Of a stretch of 64,000 nucleotides of DNA, positions 37,046-45,039 are shown one piece after another. This DNA comes from Comamonas testosteroni (GTDB lineage Bacteria; Pseudomonadota; Gammaproteobacteria; Burkholderiales; Burkholderiaceae_C). A program made the translations under genes and the position numbers. The first letter of the stretch is position 1. Every line of letters begins with the position of its first letter. Location of the stretch: assembly GCF_000761245.1 (NCBI RefSeq), contig NZ_AWOR01000012.1, positions 98,780 to 162,779 of the forward strand, given 5' to 3'. The notes under the pieces were generated by a model. The model made no database searches, was not told the origin of the DNA, and worked only from the letters and a program-made list of their open reading frames with translations.

Positions 37046-38068
37046 ATGACATCTACCGACAAGATTACGCCAATCACCGAGGCCACCAGCGGCCCGCTGG
37101 TTGTGGCCCCGGTCTACGATGGCCTATGCACCTTCGAGTTCTCCATCGTGGCAGAGGTTTTCGGTCTGGCGCGTCCGGAGATGGGCCCTGACTGGTACCG
37201 CTTTGCCAGTGCGGCAGTTGAGCCTGGCTTACTGCGGGCTCATGGCGGCCTGCACGTCATGTCTGATGGTCAAGCCGATTTGTTAGAGCGTGCGGATCTG
37301 ATCGTGATGCCCGGCTGGAAAGGTCCACATGTACCGGTACCACAGGAGTTTGCGCGACGCTTGCGCTTGGCCTGGGAGCGCGGCGCCCGGTTGGCATCAA
37401 TATGCTCTGGAGCCTTCGTGCTGGCCGCAACGGGCCTGTTGGACGGGCGAAGGGCAGCAACGCACTGGCGCTATGCCGAGACGCTGAGCCAGCGGCACCC
37501 CGCAATCGAAGTCGATGCCAGCGTGCTCTATGTCGAAGAAGACCGTATTCTGACTTCGGCGGGAAGCGCCGCGGGCATAGATTTGATGCTGCATATCGTG
37601 CGAGGAGACTTCGGCGTGGAAGCCGCCAACAGCGTCGCCCGGCGCTTGGTGATGCCTCCCCATCGCAGCGGTGGGCAAGCTCAGTTCATCGAACGCCCCG
37701 TGCAGCCGGACCGGCTCAATCGGCTCTCTGACGTGCTGGAACAGATGCGTGCGGATCTTCAAGGCGACTGGACAGTTGATCGGATGGCGCAGAGCGTGCT
37801 GATGAGTCCCAGGTCTTTCCTGCGCCATTTCATCAGGGCGACAGGTGTACCCCCAGGGCAATGGCTGATCGCTGAGCGGGTGACAGAGGCTCAACGCCTT
37901 CTCGAGGGCAGTGCAATGCCGGTCGAGGACATTGCTGCACGGGTTGGATTCGGCAGTGTCCAGGTCCTGAGGCATCACTTTCGCGCAAAACTAGGCTTGG
38001 CCCCCAGGGACTATCGAGCCATGTTCGGCACTCTACGGATCAGTGAACTGCCTACAGTGCAAACTTGA
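37046..38068 (+). CDS. ftrA: FtrA-like GlxA-family AraC transcriptional regulator
   Basis: The start at 37046 (MTSTDKITPITEATSGPLVV) gives 340 residues; the frame is open further up over the rhodanese gene, which is not credible coding. The N-terminal two thirds is a DJ-1/PfpI-like domain with the Cys in ASICSGAFVLAATGLLDGR, typical of GlxA-type regulators. The C-terminal AraC domain contains both helix-turn-helix units (MAQSVLMSPRSFLRHFIRAT and IAARVGFGSVQVLRHHF). It likely controls the divergent rhodanese gene. Confidence 0.9.
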   Translation: MTSTDKITPITEATSGPLVVAPVYDGLCTFEFSIVAEVFGLARPEMGPDWYRFASAAVEPGLLRAHGGLHVMSDGQADLLERADLIVMPGWKGPHVPVPQEFARRLRLAWERGARLASICSGAFVLAATGLLDGRRAATHWRYAETLSQRHPAIEVDASVLYVEEDRILTSAGSAAGIDLMLHIVRGDFGVEAANSVARRLVMPPHRSGGQAQFIERPVQPDRLNRLSDVLEQMRADLQGDWTVDRMAQSVLMSPRSFLRHFIRATGVPPGQWLIAERVTEAQRLLEGSAMPVEDIAARVGFGSVQVLRHHFRAKLGLAPRDYRAMFGTLRISELPTVQT

Positions 38069-38131
38069 TCAAACTTCTGCTTTGGGTCGTATCCAGCCCA
38101 CTCCTCACTAATCCAGCGATCCGCTATAGCT

Positions 38132-38960
38132 TCAGCCAACGCCGCCAGTGATACCTGCCGAAGCCGACACCATGCTCCAGGCGCAGGCCACGCGCTGCGC
38201 TGAAGTCGCGAGGCCAATCTTGGGCGCTTCCAGTCGCACGGCATTGCTCTGGATCGCCACATCGGCATTGAGCTTGGGCGTCTGCAGACTGATGTTGCTG
38301 CCAGGGCCTCGTACTGCTTGATGTCGGCCTCCTAACGGCGCATGAAGCTCGCGGCCTTGGCTTCGATGGAGGTGGAGCTCACGCGGTAGCCGTCCACCAG
38401 AGTGGCCGACTGCTTGGCTGCGGCATCCATCTTGGCCACCTCGGCCGACAGGCGTGCCTTCCAGCCATCCCACTCCAGGCCCTTGGCCGCAATCTTTGCC
38501 TGGGCCCGGGCAATTGCCACCCGGGCGCGTTCGGCCTGGGCGCTGGCAAAGGCACTGTACGCCTGCACCTGGGATTTGTAGGCATCCTGCTTGATGGCCT
38601 CGCCCTGGGCGCGGGCCTTGTTCAGTTCCATCTTGGAGGTCTCGGCGTTGAGGGTCGCCACAAAGGCACGAATCGCCTCGCCACCGGCCCGAATGCGGGT
38701 CTGCTCCAGGCTCACCAGGGTCTGGGCGGCCTGCACCCGAGTCTTGTGAATCTCCACGGCCGCCATGCGCTCGTCAATCTCGGCCTTGTAGCGCGCCACC
38801 AGTGACTGGTTGATCTCGGCTTTGGTCTGCTCGGCCTGCAGGAGAGCCTTGTAGACCAGCCCCAGGCACCATGGTGACGTTCTCGGGCACCAGGCTGGCC
38901 GTTGCAAGGGCGCTCTCTATCTGTCGGGCCCCGCGCTCGGCAAGGCGCTGCTCTGGCATT
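38132..38960 (-). pseudogene. Decayed phage coiled-coil structural-like gene
   Basis: Reading the - strand, an N-terminal piece (RQIESALATASLVPENVTMV) is in one frame. An Ala/Glu-rich coiled coil (LLQAEQTKAEINQSLVARYK through SSTSIEAKAASFMRR) follows in a second. An in-frame TAG near 38334-38336 sits where the text resumes as EADIKQYEA, and a third frame carries the end (NISLQTPKLNADVAIQSNAV). Such proteins occur in Burkholderiales prophages. At least two frameshifts and one amber codon make it inactive. Confidence 0.65.
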
Positions 38961-39461
38961 CAGCCTGACCTGGCTCGCTGTGGTGGCCCTCGTCCTGTTC
39001 ATCACGGAGCCCAGCCGCCGCGAGACTTGAAGCCCTTGCCGGTCTTGAGAGGGACTCGGCGCATCAAAGTGCTTATCAGCGCGCCCTCCAACCATGCTTG
39101 AGAAATATGCGCAGCCCCTGAATGCTTCTGCCTTCTAATGGCTTCACCATGAAACGCTCAGGGTTTCGGATCAAAGGGTCGGCTCCGGTTCATGCAGCCG
39201 CACGGCTGGGTAAACACAGGGCACCGCGTGCGGCAGCGGGATACAAAAGGTCGTCGGTCGCTCTAGTCAGTACTGCTCTGCCTCCGGATGGGATCGGCAA
39301 CAGGAACATCGAAAGGCCACGCGAAATCCATCCGCTGGGTTCTATACGGCGGTGAGGCATTCAGGGAGGCCAAGAGCAAAAAACGTCCAGCGCGAAAGTG
39401 CCGCCCTGGCCTCACACCAGAGCCATGTGACAGATGGCTGCGGTATGGGTACAGTGGGTTG
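38961..39461. other. Region without a credible complete gene
   Basis: The + strand near 38953-39030 reads FSLTWLAVVALVLFITEPSR with RET then a stop, possibly the tail of a lost membrane protein. The remainder to 39461 has no recognisable coding or RNA feature. Confidence 0.45.
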
Positions 39462-39641
39462 ATGACACGCATTAACACCACCGAGATATGGGAGCGGCAC
39501 GGCTACAAGGTCGAACGCATTGAGCAAGCCATGGGCGCGCCCCAACGCAATGTGTATGGACCCGATGGCGTGCTGCTGATCGAGGACGCCGAGTACACCC
39601 AGGAGACGGAAGCCCTGCGCGATCTCGGATTTATCGATTAG
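39462..39641 (+). CDS. Small hypothetical protein (59 aa)
   Basis: The frame MTRINTTEIWERHGYKVERI continues to EDAEYTQETEALRDLGFID. It is acidic, soluble and without cysteine pairs. The frame is also open upstream, but only this Met gives a sensible N-terminus, after a weak GTGGG. I do not recognise it. It lies just before the microprotein array and on the same strand. Confidence 0.5.
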   Translation: MTRINTTEIWERHGYKVERIEQAMGAPQRNVYGPDGVLLIEDAEYTQETEALRDLGFID

Positions 39642-39818
39642 CCATGACCCGCTCTGCGGGGGTGGTTTATTTGCGCAGGGAGATTTTGAGATGTGAGTCG
39701 ACGACCTGCATGCACCTTCCCGTGCAGGAATTTAGTCGGGCCGAACTAGAGTCTTGCATGCTGCGCTGCGGTTTGAGGGCTCGCGCAACCAAGACTGACA
39801 TTCTTCTTATGAGGTGCT

Positions 39819-39847
39819 GTTTAAGGTTATTTAAAAGAGTACTGTGG
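39819..39847 (+). repeat. 29-base upstream element of the microprotein array, copy 1
   Basis: It starts GTTTAAGGTTATTTAAAAG and ends GAGTACTGTGG. Copy 2 is at 40540-40568 with 26 of 29 identical. A shorter match (AAAAAGAGTACT) is at 41039-41050. Each lies 45-55 bases before a hairpin leader, so it is probably a shared promoter or operator. Confidence 0.65.
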
Positions 39848-39893
39848 TTTCCGGCGATCGATCTTGATTGGCCAACATGGACCGGAGGTCTAT

Positions 39894-40100
39894 ATGTCAG
39901 ACAGCTTCCTCACGTACTCGCGCCCGTCCTTTTGGGCCACGCTGAAGGACATGCTCTCACTTAGCGGCGAGTCCCCCTCTCTTCAAGAACCTAGCGAGCC
40001 CAGTCAAGCGGAATCAGAACCAGAACATGAGCAAGAGGAAGAACAAGAGGAACAGCATTCGATGGATTTCCGCTCTTCGCGATTCCATAACGTTGTCTAG
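39894..40100 (+). CDS. Microprotein array member 1 (68 aa, acidic tail)
   Basis: The ATG is placed by the leader GGACCGGAGGTCTAT, whose GGAGG is a ribosome site 5 bases away. The protein begins MSDSFLTYSRPSFWATLKDM, sharing the FW-x-x-L-x-x-M core with other array members. It has a strikingly acidic middle (ESEPEHEQEEEQEEQH) and ends RSSRFHNVV. There is no signal peptide. The short amphipathic N-terminus could associate with a membrane or partner protein. No family is recognised. Confidence 0.7.
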   Translation: MSDSFLTYSRPSFWATLKDMLSLSGESPSLQEPSEPSQAESEPEHEQEEEQEEQHSMDFRSSRFHNVV

Positions 40101-40219
40101 ATGGATCGCAGACAAATCCCAGACTACCTTCGAGATACGTTAACGCCAGCTCGGGTTCATGCAATCTCGAAGCGCAGGTGGGTACCGGCAAGTTCCATGG
40201 ACTTACCACCCCGGACCGG

Positions 40220-40230
40220 AGGTCTATATG
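40220..40230 (+). promoter_or_regulatory. Hairpin Shine-Dalgarno leaders of the microprotein array (representative copy)
   Basis: The same leader precedes ATGs at 39894, 40228, 40615 and 41100; variants precede 40858 (TGATCGGAGGCTTAT) and 44800 (AGACCGGAGATTTA). The full form AGACC-GGA-GGTCT is a palindrome with the ribosome site GGAGG as its loop and right arm, so folding would hide it. Confidence 0.7.
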
Positions 40231-40407
40231 TTTCCACTCCTTATGTACCAAAGATATGTCGCGTTCTGGCATGACATGTGGTCAATCATCCTTGAGCCCA
40301 TCTCTGAGCTGCCCCCAAGCCCTTCAAGCTTCGATCAAGAGCCATCAGCAAAGCCAGACACCCAACCGTCCGAGCCTCAAACTGACTCCGTCAATGACAG
40401 GCCATGA
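40228..40407 (+). CDS. Microprotein array member 2 (59 aa)
   Basis: It begins MFPLLMYQRYVAFWHDMWSI followed by ILEP, then a Pro/Ser/Asp-rich tail ending DSVNDRP. It is a clear paralogue of member 4 (40858), with the same length of 59 residues and the same MF-x-LL-x-Y core, FW-x-DMW and IEP/LEP. The leader with GGAGG fixes the start. A terminator follows at 40452. The hydrophobic, aromatic N-terminus followed by a polar tail suggests membrane-surface attachment (inference). Confidence 0.75.
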   Translation: MFPLLMYQRYVAFWHDMWSIILEPISELPPSPSSFDQEPSAKPDTQPSEPQTDSVNDRP

Positions 40408-40451
40408 CTCACAGGTTCACAACGCCTGCTGAGCAGGAAATCTGGATCTTC

Positions 40452-40478
40452 AGCCACCTTTTCAGGTGGCTTTTCTTT
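40452..40478 (+). terminator. Terminator after microprotein members 1-2
   Basis: AGCCACCT and AGGTGGCT form an 8-bp stem followed by TTTCTTT. A near-identical stem closes the array at 41328. Confidence 0.85.
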
Positions 40479-40539
40479 GAGGAAACTGCTGCGGTTTAAG
40501 ACCTAATCGATCGTTGCTGACATGGACTTTGAGACAGCC

Positions 40540-40568
40540 GTTTAAGGTCATTAAAAGGAGTACTGTGG
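40540..40568 (+). repeat. 29-base upstream element of the microprotein array, copy 2
   Basis: It starts GTTTAAGGTCATTAAAAGG and ends AGTACTGTGG. It differs from copy 1 at three positions only and lies 47 bases before the member 3 start. Confidence 0.65.
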
Positions 40569-40614
40569 GGTTAGGTAGCCTATCTTGGTCCGCCACCGTA
40601 GACCGGAGGTCTAT

Positions 40615-40833
40615 ATGTCTTTCATCGACAAAACCATCTTCAATATCCGCGCAAGACTTCCCGCAGCAAAACAGGAAGTCGATCGCAGGATCGTCGCAGA
40701 TGACGACCGTGTTTTTCACACGCCATTTCAAACTGATGCACAACTGCAGGAAGACACTCCTGAACAGATGCTGCGAAGAAAAACGAACCGCCTCTTGCTG
40801 CAAGCGGTCCTCAACAAAATCTCCGCCACTTAA
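40615..40833 (+). CDS. Microprotein array member 3 (72 aa)
   Basis: It follows the perfect leader AGACCGGAGGTCTAT. The sequence MSFIDKTIFNIRARLPAAKQ continues with a charged helical stretch (DVRRI-like, RRIVADDDRVFHTPF) and ends NRLLLQAVLNKISAT. It lacks the FW core of the other members and is basic to neutral, so it may be an unrelated gene using the same expression signals. No family is recognised. Member 4 starts 24 bases on. Confidence 0.65.
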   Translation: MSFIDKTIFNIRARLPAAKQEVDRRIVADDDRVFHTPFQTDAQLQEDTPEQMLRRKTNRLLLQAVLNKISAT

Positions 40834-40857
40834 GCAAGCATCTGATCGGAGGCTTAT

Positions 40858-41037
40858 ATGTTTTCACTACTTGGCTACAAACGACAGACCGAGTTCTGGC
40901 GCGATATGTGGTTGATGCTTATTGAGCCAACCTCAAAGATTCAACCTATCCCATCCGATCTCGATCAAGCCCCTTCACCACAATCCAAAGCTCAGCAGCC
41001 CGGTCCCCAGGTGCCTGCCACCAACGACACGGCCTGA
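40858..41037 (+). CDS. Microprotein array member 4 (59 aa), paralogue of member 2
   Basis: It begins MFSLLGYKRQTEFWRDMWLM followed by LIEP and a Pro/Gln/Ser-rich tail ending PATNDTA. The pattern of aromatic and acidic residues in the first 25 positions is shared with member 2, while the tails have diverged. The leader is a variant (TGATCGGAGGCTTAT) with weaker pairing, so translation could be less restrained. Confidence 0.75.
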   Translation: MFSLLGYKRQTEFWRDMWLMLIEPTSKIQPIPSDLDQAPSPQSKAQQPGPQVPATNDTA

Positions 41038-41099
41038 CAAAAGAGTACTCGGAGATCTGGCGAGCGCCCATAGCTCGCAGTGATAGACCGGAGGTCTAT

Positions 41100-41282
41100 A
41101 TGTTAGTAAGCCGCATCCCATCGTCGTTCCTGAAGGTTTGGAGAACAGTCAAACGAGTATTCGCCAGGGGCGAGGATTTACCCACTCCACCCAACATCGA
41201 GCAGTGCGGACCTCCTGAAAAAGACAAGAGGAGGCAAGAGGAGAGGCAATCGCGCATGCGCCATAGCTATCGATACTGGTAG
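41100..41282 (+). CDS. Microprotein array member 5 (60 aa, basic tail)
   Basis: It is introduced by the perfect hairpin leader and, further up, by the AGTACT element. The N-terminal MLVSRIPSSFLKVWRTVKRV with FARGE keeps an aromatic/aliphatic spacing like the FW core. The tail is strongly basic (PEKDKRRQEERQSRMRHSYR with YW), the opposite charge to member 1. The two could bind each other; this is only an idea from charge. It is followed by a terminator. Confidence 0.7.
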   Translation: MLVSRIPSSFLKVWRTVKRVFARGEDLPTPPNIEQCGPPEKDKRRQEERQSRMRHSYRYW

Positions 41283-41327
41283 CAAGAGTGCTCGACAGCC
41301 CCCACGATTACGGGCTTCATTTTCAAC

Positions 41328-41353
41328 AGCCACCTTCTAAGGTGGCTTTTTTG
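41328..41353 (+). terminator. Terminator closing the microprotein array
   Basis: AGCCACCTT and AAGGTGGCT form a 9-bp stem with a 2-base loop and a following T-run. The stem repeats that at 40452-40478. Bases 41354-41557 hold no gene I can support. Confidence 0.85.
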
Positions 41354-41557
41354 TACCCAGAGTTCTTGAGATGTGAGCGTTTAGCCAACATGCGGCATGC
41401 ATGTGCCTTTCCCCACAGGGCCATAGCGGGGCCATCCGGCGTGACTGCTCGAGCAGGTATGGCATCCCAGGAGTTCGCCTGGGCCGCCATCATTTGGGAG
41501 CACGGCACCGCCTCTACGTCGTGAGCGCCAGTGGTCACCCCAGGTGGCAAGTCAGAT

Positions 41558-41818
41558 TTACTTCTTCCCACCGTCGACAGGGTGGACCTTGCCCTCAGCC
41601 ACGTTGTTGAGCAGCTCGCGATACGCATTCATCAGGTGATCGCGGCCAAGCCTGAATTCGGGGTCAGTTCTATCAGGTCCGTCCTGATGCTTGGCATCCA
41701 GCTGCGCAGCGCGCAGCTCTTTCGCCACCTGATGCGCAGTCTCGGGTGGAAGCACCTTGACGACTGCCGTCAAGACCATCGACAGCGCAGCGAATGCGCC
41801 AGATTCCTCCTGGGTCAT
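41558..41818 (-). CDS. Small hypothetical helical protein (86 aa)
   Basis: ATG 41818 follows CTGGAGGTGCTTC, a good ribosome site. The protein starts MTQEESGAFAALSMVLTAVV with a mildly hydrophobic first helix, then a helical charged region (PETAHQVAKELRAAQLDAKH) and ends HPVDGGKK. I do not recognise the family. Its orientation is opposite to the neighbouring small genes, so it is a separate unit. Confidence 0.6.
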   Translation of the reverse strand: MTQEESGAFAALSMVLTAVVKVLPPETAHQVAKELRAAQLDAKHQDGPDRTDPEFRLGRDHLMNAYRELLNNVAEGKVHPVDGGKK

Positions 41819-41982
41819 GAAGCACCTCCAGTCTGTTACTCCATTGTAATTTCCAGCCGGGCCTGGGAGCCTCCCTCCTCTCTCTCACCTTCTTCCCCAG
41901 GCCTGGCCCGAAAGGTCACCGGCTCTTTATTCAAGCCCGCAGCAATCGCTCGCTGGCTTTTTCTTTGCCCTCAGGAGATTCC

Positions 41983-42123
41983 ATGCATTCGGCTCCCACC
42001 ACCGCCGCCCACACGACAAAGCTGCTGATCGCTGCGCAATGGGCTCTTACAGGCCTCAGTCTGTTCTGCCTGGTCGGCGCGGCCATGGTGATGGCACTCA
42101 CGCCCGAAGCATGGCCCATCTAA
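41983..42123 (+). CDS. Single-helix membrane microprotein (46 aa)
   Basis: ATG 41983 follows CAGGAGATTCC. The sequence MHSAPTTAAHTTKLLIAAQW leads into a hydrophobic helix (ALTGLSLFCLVGAAMVMAL) and ends TPEAWPI. It should be a one-pass inner-membrane peptide. It precedes another small exported protein by 48 bases, possibly co-transcribed. Function unknown. Confidence 0.6.
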   Translation: MHSAPTTAAHTTKLLIAAQWALTGLSLFCLVGAAMVMALTPEAWPI

Positions 42124-42171
42124 GCATTCAGTTTGGATAGCTGCAAGCGCTTTATTGAAAAGGAAATCCTC

Positions 42172-42327
42172 ATGATGAAGACGATTATTGAGGCCCTGCT
42201 GGTGCTCATCGGCACCCTACTTCTGCTGGCCTGGCTAGCCGCGCCAGATGCCCAAGCCAACGGGCCGCAGAGCATCACCAAAAGCTTGCGCGACGAGTTC
42301 GCCTGCCCAGGCATGCATGCCGAGTAG
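42172..42327 (+). CDS. Small exported protein, probably truncated by an amber codon (51 aa)
   Basis: The start ATGATG follows AAAGGAAATCCTC. MMKTIIEALLVLIGTLLLLA begins a signal peptide or anchor ending near DAQA, then a short mature part ends FACPGMHAE at TAG 42325. The same frame continues after TAG as LNDKTVQCVKERP and stops at TGA. The paired Cys and uninterrupted sense suggest the original protein was about 66 residues and the TAG replaced a Trp (TGG). Confidence 0.55.
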   Translation: MMKTIIEALLVLIGTLLLLAWLAAPDAQANGPQSITKSLRDEFACPGMHAE

Positions 42328-42424
42328 CTGAACGATAAGACCGTGCAGTGCGTGAAAGAGCGCCCCTGACAATGAAGTGAGATCCATGGTCACATGGGCT
42401 AGGATGCCCTCCATTCAAATATGA

Positions 42425-43015
42425 GTGGAAGCCACCTTGTTTCGATTGATCATTTACGCCCTGATTGCCGTTGGAGCCCGGAAGGCTTACACCACTTTTC
42501 GCAAGCTTGCGCTAGCGGCCCTGCTCACTACTCCTGTCTTGGTGCAAGCCGAGCCCAACATTCAGGTTGGTTTTTCACCCGAAGGATCCGCTCAGCAGTT
42601 GGTACTGGAGACCATCGCTGGTGCCAAGCACGACATTCAGATACTGGCCTACGCATTTCAGGCCCCTGACATCATGCAGGCACTAGTGGCGGCCAAGAAC
42701 CGCGGCGTCAAGGTGAGAGTTGTGGTCGACAAGAAGCGCAACAAAGGCAAGACAAGCAAAACGGCGATGGACTTTGTCACCAGCAACGGCGTCGAGTTAA
42801 GGACCAACGACCATTTTCACATTCATCACGACAAAGTGATCATCGTTGACGGCACTACCGTAGAAACAGGCTCATTCAACTTTGCGCCGTCTGCTGAAAC
42901 AGCCAACTCAGAGAACGTCGTTGTCATTCGTGACATGCCTGAAGTTGCGAAGCAGTACGTCGCTCACTGGCAGTCGCGCTGGGATCTCGGAAAGCCCTAT
43001 CCGCCCCTTGACTAG
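42425..43015 (+). CDS. Phospholipase D-like nuclease (Nuc/EndA family)
   Basis: 196 residues. After an N-terminal hydrophobic leader ending LTTPVLVQAEP, the mature protein has one HKD motif, FHIHHDKVIIVDGTTVETGS, preceded by the family pattern ETIAGAKHDIQILAYAFQAP. The single motif means the enzyme dimerises, as for plasmid-encoded Nuc endonuclease of the PLD family. The leader predicts export to the periplasm, where it could degrade DNA. Such genes are common on plasmids and integrative elements. A hairpin terminator follows. Confidence 0.9.
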   Translation: MEATLFRLIIYALIAVGARKAYTTFRKLALAALLTTPVLVQAEPNIQVGFSPEGSAQQLVLETIAGAKHDIQILAYAFQAPDIMQALVAAKNRGVKVRVVVDKKRNKGKTSKTAMDFVTSNGVELRTNDHFHIHHDKVIIVDGTTVETGSFNFAPSAETANSENVVVIRDMPEVAKQYVAHWQSRWDLGKPYPPLD

Positions 43016-43040
43016 TTGCCGCCTAACGACCTTTACCTCA

Positions 43041-43062
43041 AGCCCGCACCTGCGGGCTTTTT
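43041..43062 (+). terminator. Terminator after the PLD nuclease gene
   Basis: AGCCCGCA and TGCGGGCT with a CC loop, then TTTT. It is immediately followed by TTCTGAAG and the rdgC start, the same terminator-then-ribosome-site layout found at several later junctions. Confidence 0.85.
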
Positions 43063-43079
43063 CTATTTCTGAAGTCTTA

Positions 43080-43993
43080 ATGTTCAGGAGCATGATCATC
43101 TACCGCATTGCCAGGAGTTGGCAAGGCGATCTGCAGTCGCTGGAAGATGCCCTGCAAAAGACAGTCTTTGAGGAGTGCGGAGCCGCGCTCCGTGGGCTGG
43201 GTTCCACCGCAAGGCGATGTGCATGACCCGCTGGTTGAATCCGTGGCCGGTCAATGGGTCATGCGCTTCATGACCGAGGCCAACGTGGTGCCGGCCTGCG
43301 TGCTCAATCGCAAGGTCGATGAAAAGGCTGAGCACATCGGGAAGACCGAAGCGCGCAAGCCCGGCAAGAAAGAGCGCCACGAGCTCAAGGACGAGGCCAA
43401 GCTGGATCTGCTGCCCATGGCCTTCGCCAAGCAGGGCAGCATATGGGTCTGGATCGATCCACAGGCCAGCACTCTGGTGCTGGATACGAGCGCCCAGGGC
43501 CGCACCGACGAGGTTGTGACACTGCAGCCCGACTTCGCCCTGGCACTGCTGGACACGCAGACCAGCCCGCAGGCCGCCATGGAGCATTGGTTGATGACCC
43601 AGGAGCCGCCTGCCGGTTTCAGCGCCGACCGCGAGACAGCGCTGAAAGCATGCGACGATTCCAAGGCCGTGGTGCGCTACGCCCGCCCCCCTGGATATTG
43701 ATGAGGTGCGCCAGCACATCGAGCACGGCAAGCTGCCCACCAAGCTGACCATGACCTGGGACGACAGCGTGAGCTTTGCGCTCACCGCAGGCCTGCAGAT
43801 CAAGAACATCGCGCTGCTCGATGCGGTCATTGACGGCAACAGCCAGGATGACGATGGCTTTGATACCGATGTGGCCATTGCCACCGGCGAGCTGTCGCGC
43901 CTGATCCCCGGTCTGATCGAAGCCCTGAGCGGCGAAGGCCGTACCACTCTGGGTGACCTGCCCGCCGCGCTGGCTGGCAGCGCCAGCAACTGA
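43080..43993 (+). pseudogene. rdgC: rdgC (recombination-associated protein) broken by two frameshifts
   Basis: RdgC is a nucleoid protein that binds duplex DNA and restrains RecA. Three successive frames give a full-length RdgC: MFRSMIIYRIARSWQGDLQS from 43080, then GWVPPQGDVHDPLVESVAGQ to about 43690, then LDIDEVRQHIEHGKLPTKLT to 43993. Shifts lie near 43180-43195 and in the C-run at 43687-43692. RdgC is commonly carried on mobile elements. Residual peptides would be non-functional. Confidence 0.88.
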
Positions 43994-44048
43994 TCACCTA
44001 TTCGTACATTTGAACAAACCGGGCTACAAGCCCACATCGATGAATCGA

Positions 44049-44083
44049 CTGCCCGCCAATGAGCTGGCTTTTTCACTGGAGGC
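44049..44083 (+). repeat. Terminator/ribosome-site cassette, copy 1
   Basis: CTGCCCGCCAATGAGCTGG then CTTTTTCACTGGAGG, a weakened member of the family whose best copies are at 45338 and 47638. GGAGG lies 5 bases before the ATG at 44088. Confidence 0.6.
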
Positions 44084-44087
44084 TTCC

Positions 44088-44213
44088 ATGAGCCTGACTT
44101 TTGTGAACCACAACGGCGCCCCAATCTCTGAACCCCGGATGGCGGCCATGCGAGCACAAGGAGCGGTGCTCGAGCGCCAGCGTCGCCTGGCGGCCAAAGC
44201 TGATCCCGTGTAA
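44088..44213 (+). CDS. Small hypothetical protein (41 aa)
   Basis: ATG 44088 follows CTGGAGGCTTCC. The peptide MSLTFVNHNGAPISEPRMAA continues with a charged helix (RAQGAVLERQRRLAAKADP). It is soluble and basic. The strong ribosome site makes it credible. No family recognised; small genes of this kind sit between larger ones in plasmid and phage early regions. Confidence 0.6.
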   Translation: MSLTFVNHNGAPISEPRMAAMRAQGAVLERQRRLAAKADPV

Positions 44214-44214
44214 G

Positions 44215-44403
44215 TGCACGAGGGCTGGAGGCAAACCGCCGGAGCCCTTTGATGAACCAGCATGGCTTCCCACCGCCAAGCTCACCGCTGTACGCAGCCA
44301 GCCCTACATCCTTCAGGAGGCAGCGCAGCAATGCAAAGAGCTGGCCATCAAGGCCGGCTGGCTTGAGGTACAGCCCCAAGAAATAAAGAAGGTAGTCGCT
44401 TGA
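44215..44403 (+). pseudogene. Fragment of a duplicated small gene (KKVVA end)
   Basis: The frame ends QPYILQEAAQQCKELAIKAG and WLEVQPQEIKKVVA at TGA 44403. It matches the end of the gene at 45754-45945. No standard start codon is seen in this frame after the previous gene, so it is probably a remnant, although an unusual start cannot be excluded. Confidence 0.5.
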
Positions 44404-44799
44404 GCGTACGGATGATCCTGCCTATTGCTAGCTCTACATGCCATAGTAGCCAACGTATCAATGCTCACAATTCCTATGTAAGTGTTTGCGTTAAAACGGT
44501 TTCCTCCATGAAATGGGCGTACCGTAGGGACAAGGCAATTGGTCAAATAACCTGCCTGTATAGATCCGAAACCTACAGCTTTCAAATCGATTGAGCGGCT
44601 CGAACTCTCCAGATTTCAAGCATGCCCGAAATCGAGCTAAATCAAAGATGGGCAAGACGTGGCGCAGTCAATTGACCATCTAAGTGAGCTTCTGCCTCTT
44701 GTGCTTGCTCAAGCCTAGTCCCCTTTCGGAACTGCTTTCTTTTCCACTGAAGCAAGGCGAATCCTTGAGGATTGCTCAACTGACAAGACCGGAGATTTA
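44404..44799. other. Region without a supported gene
   Basis: A 64-codon open frame from 44400 has no ribosome site and no recognisable sequence. The final bases carry the variant leader GACCGGAGATTTA before the gene at 44800. Confidence 0.5.
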
Positions 44800-45030
44800 A
44801 TGCAACGTGAAGATCTAGCAATCACTATTGCTCCAGCGCCACAGGCGCTGCAACCAGAAATCATCAGTCACTCGATTTCTCACGATGATCATGCACGGTC
44901 GCCGAATGCGCCTATGCAAAATAGCGATGTGGACATCGAAAATCCGGACGCAAGGTCAGCGCAACCCTCCAACGCTATGGAGTTGGAGGCAGAGCATGGT
45001 TGGGATGTATATCCAGATCGGATGACGTAA
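44800..45030 (+). CDS. Microprotein array-related member 6 (76 aa, acidic)
   Basis: The start follows AGACCGGAGATTTA, a variant of the array leader 3.7 kb upstream. The protein MQREDLAITIAPAPQALQPE is Pro/Ala-rich at first, then His/Asp-rich (SISHDDHARSPNAPM) and acidic at the end (MELEAEHGWDVYPDRMT). It has no membrane segment and appears disordered. It is translationally close to the next gene, 9 bases on, suggesting they work together. Confidence 0.6.
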   Translation: MQREDLAITIAPAPQALQPEIISHSISHDDHARSPNAPMQNSDVDIENPDARSAQPSNAMELEAEHGWDVYPDRMT

Positions 45031-45039
45031 GGAGCTTTT

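Noticed and set aside
39819..41100. CRISPR array made of the repeated leaders
   Set aside because: Spacing is irregular and the intervals are coding; repeats are ribosome-site leaders and upstream elements, with no cas genes.
43096..44379. A 427-codon open frame on the - strand over rdgC
   Set aside because: The + strand encodes recognisable RdgC across three frames; the - strand frame shows no domain.
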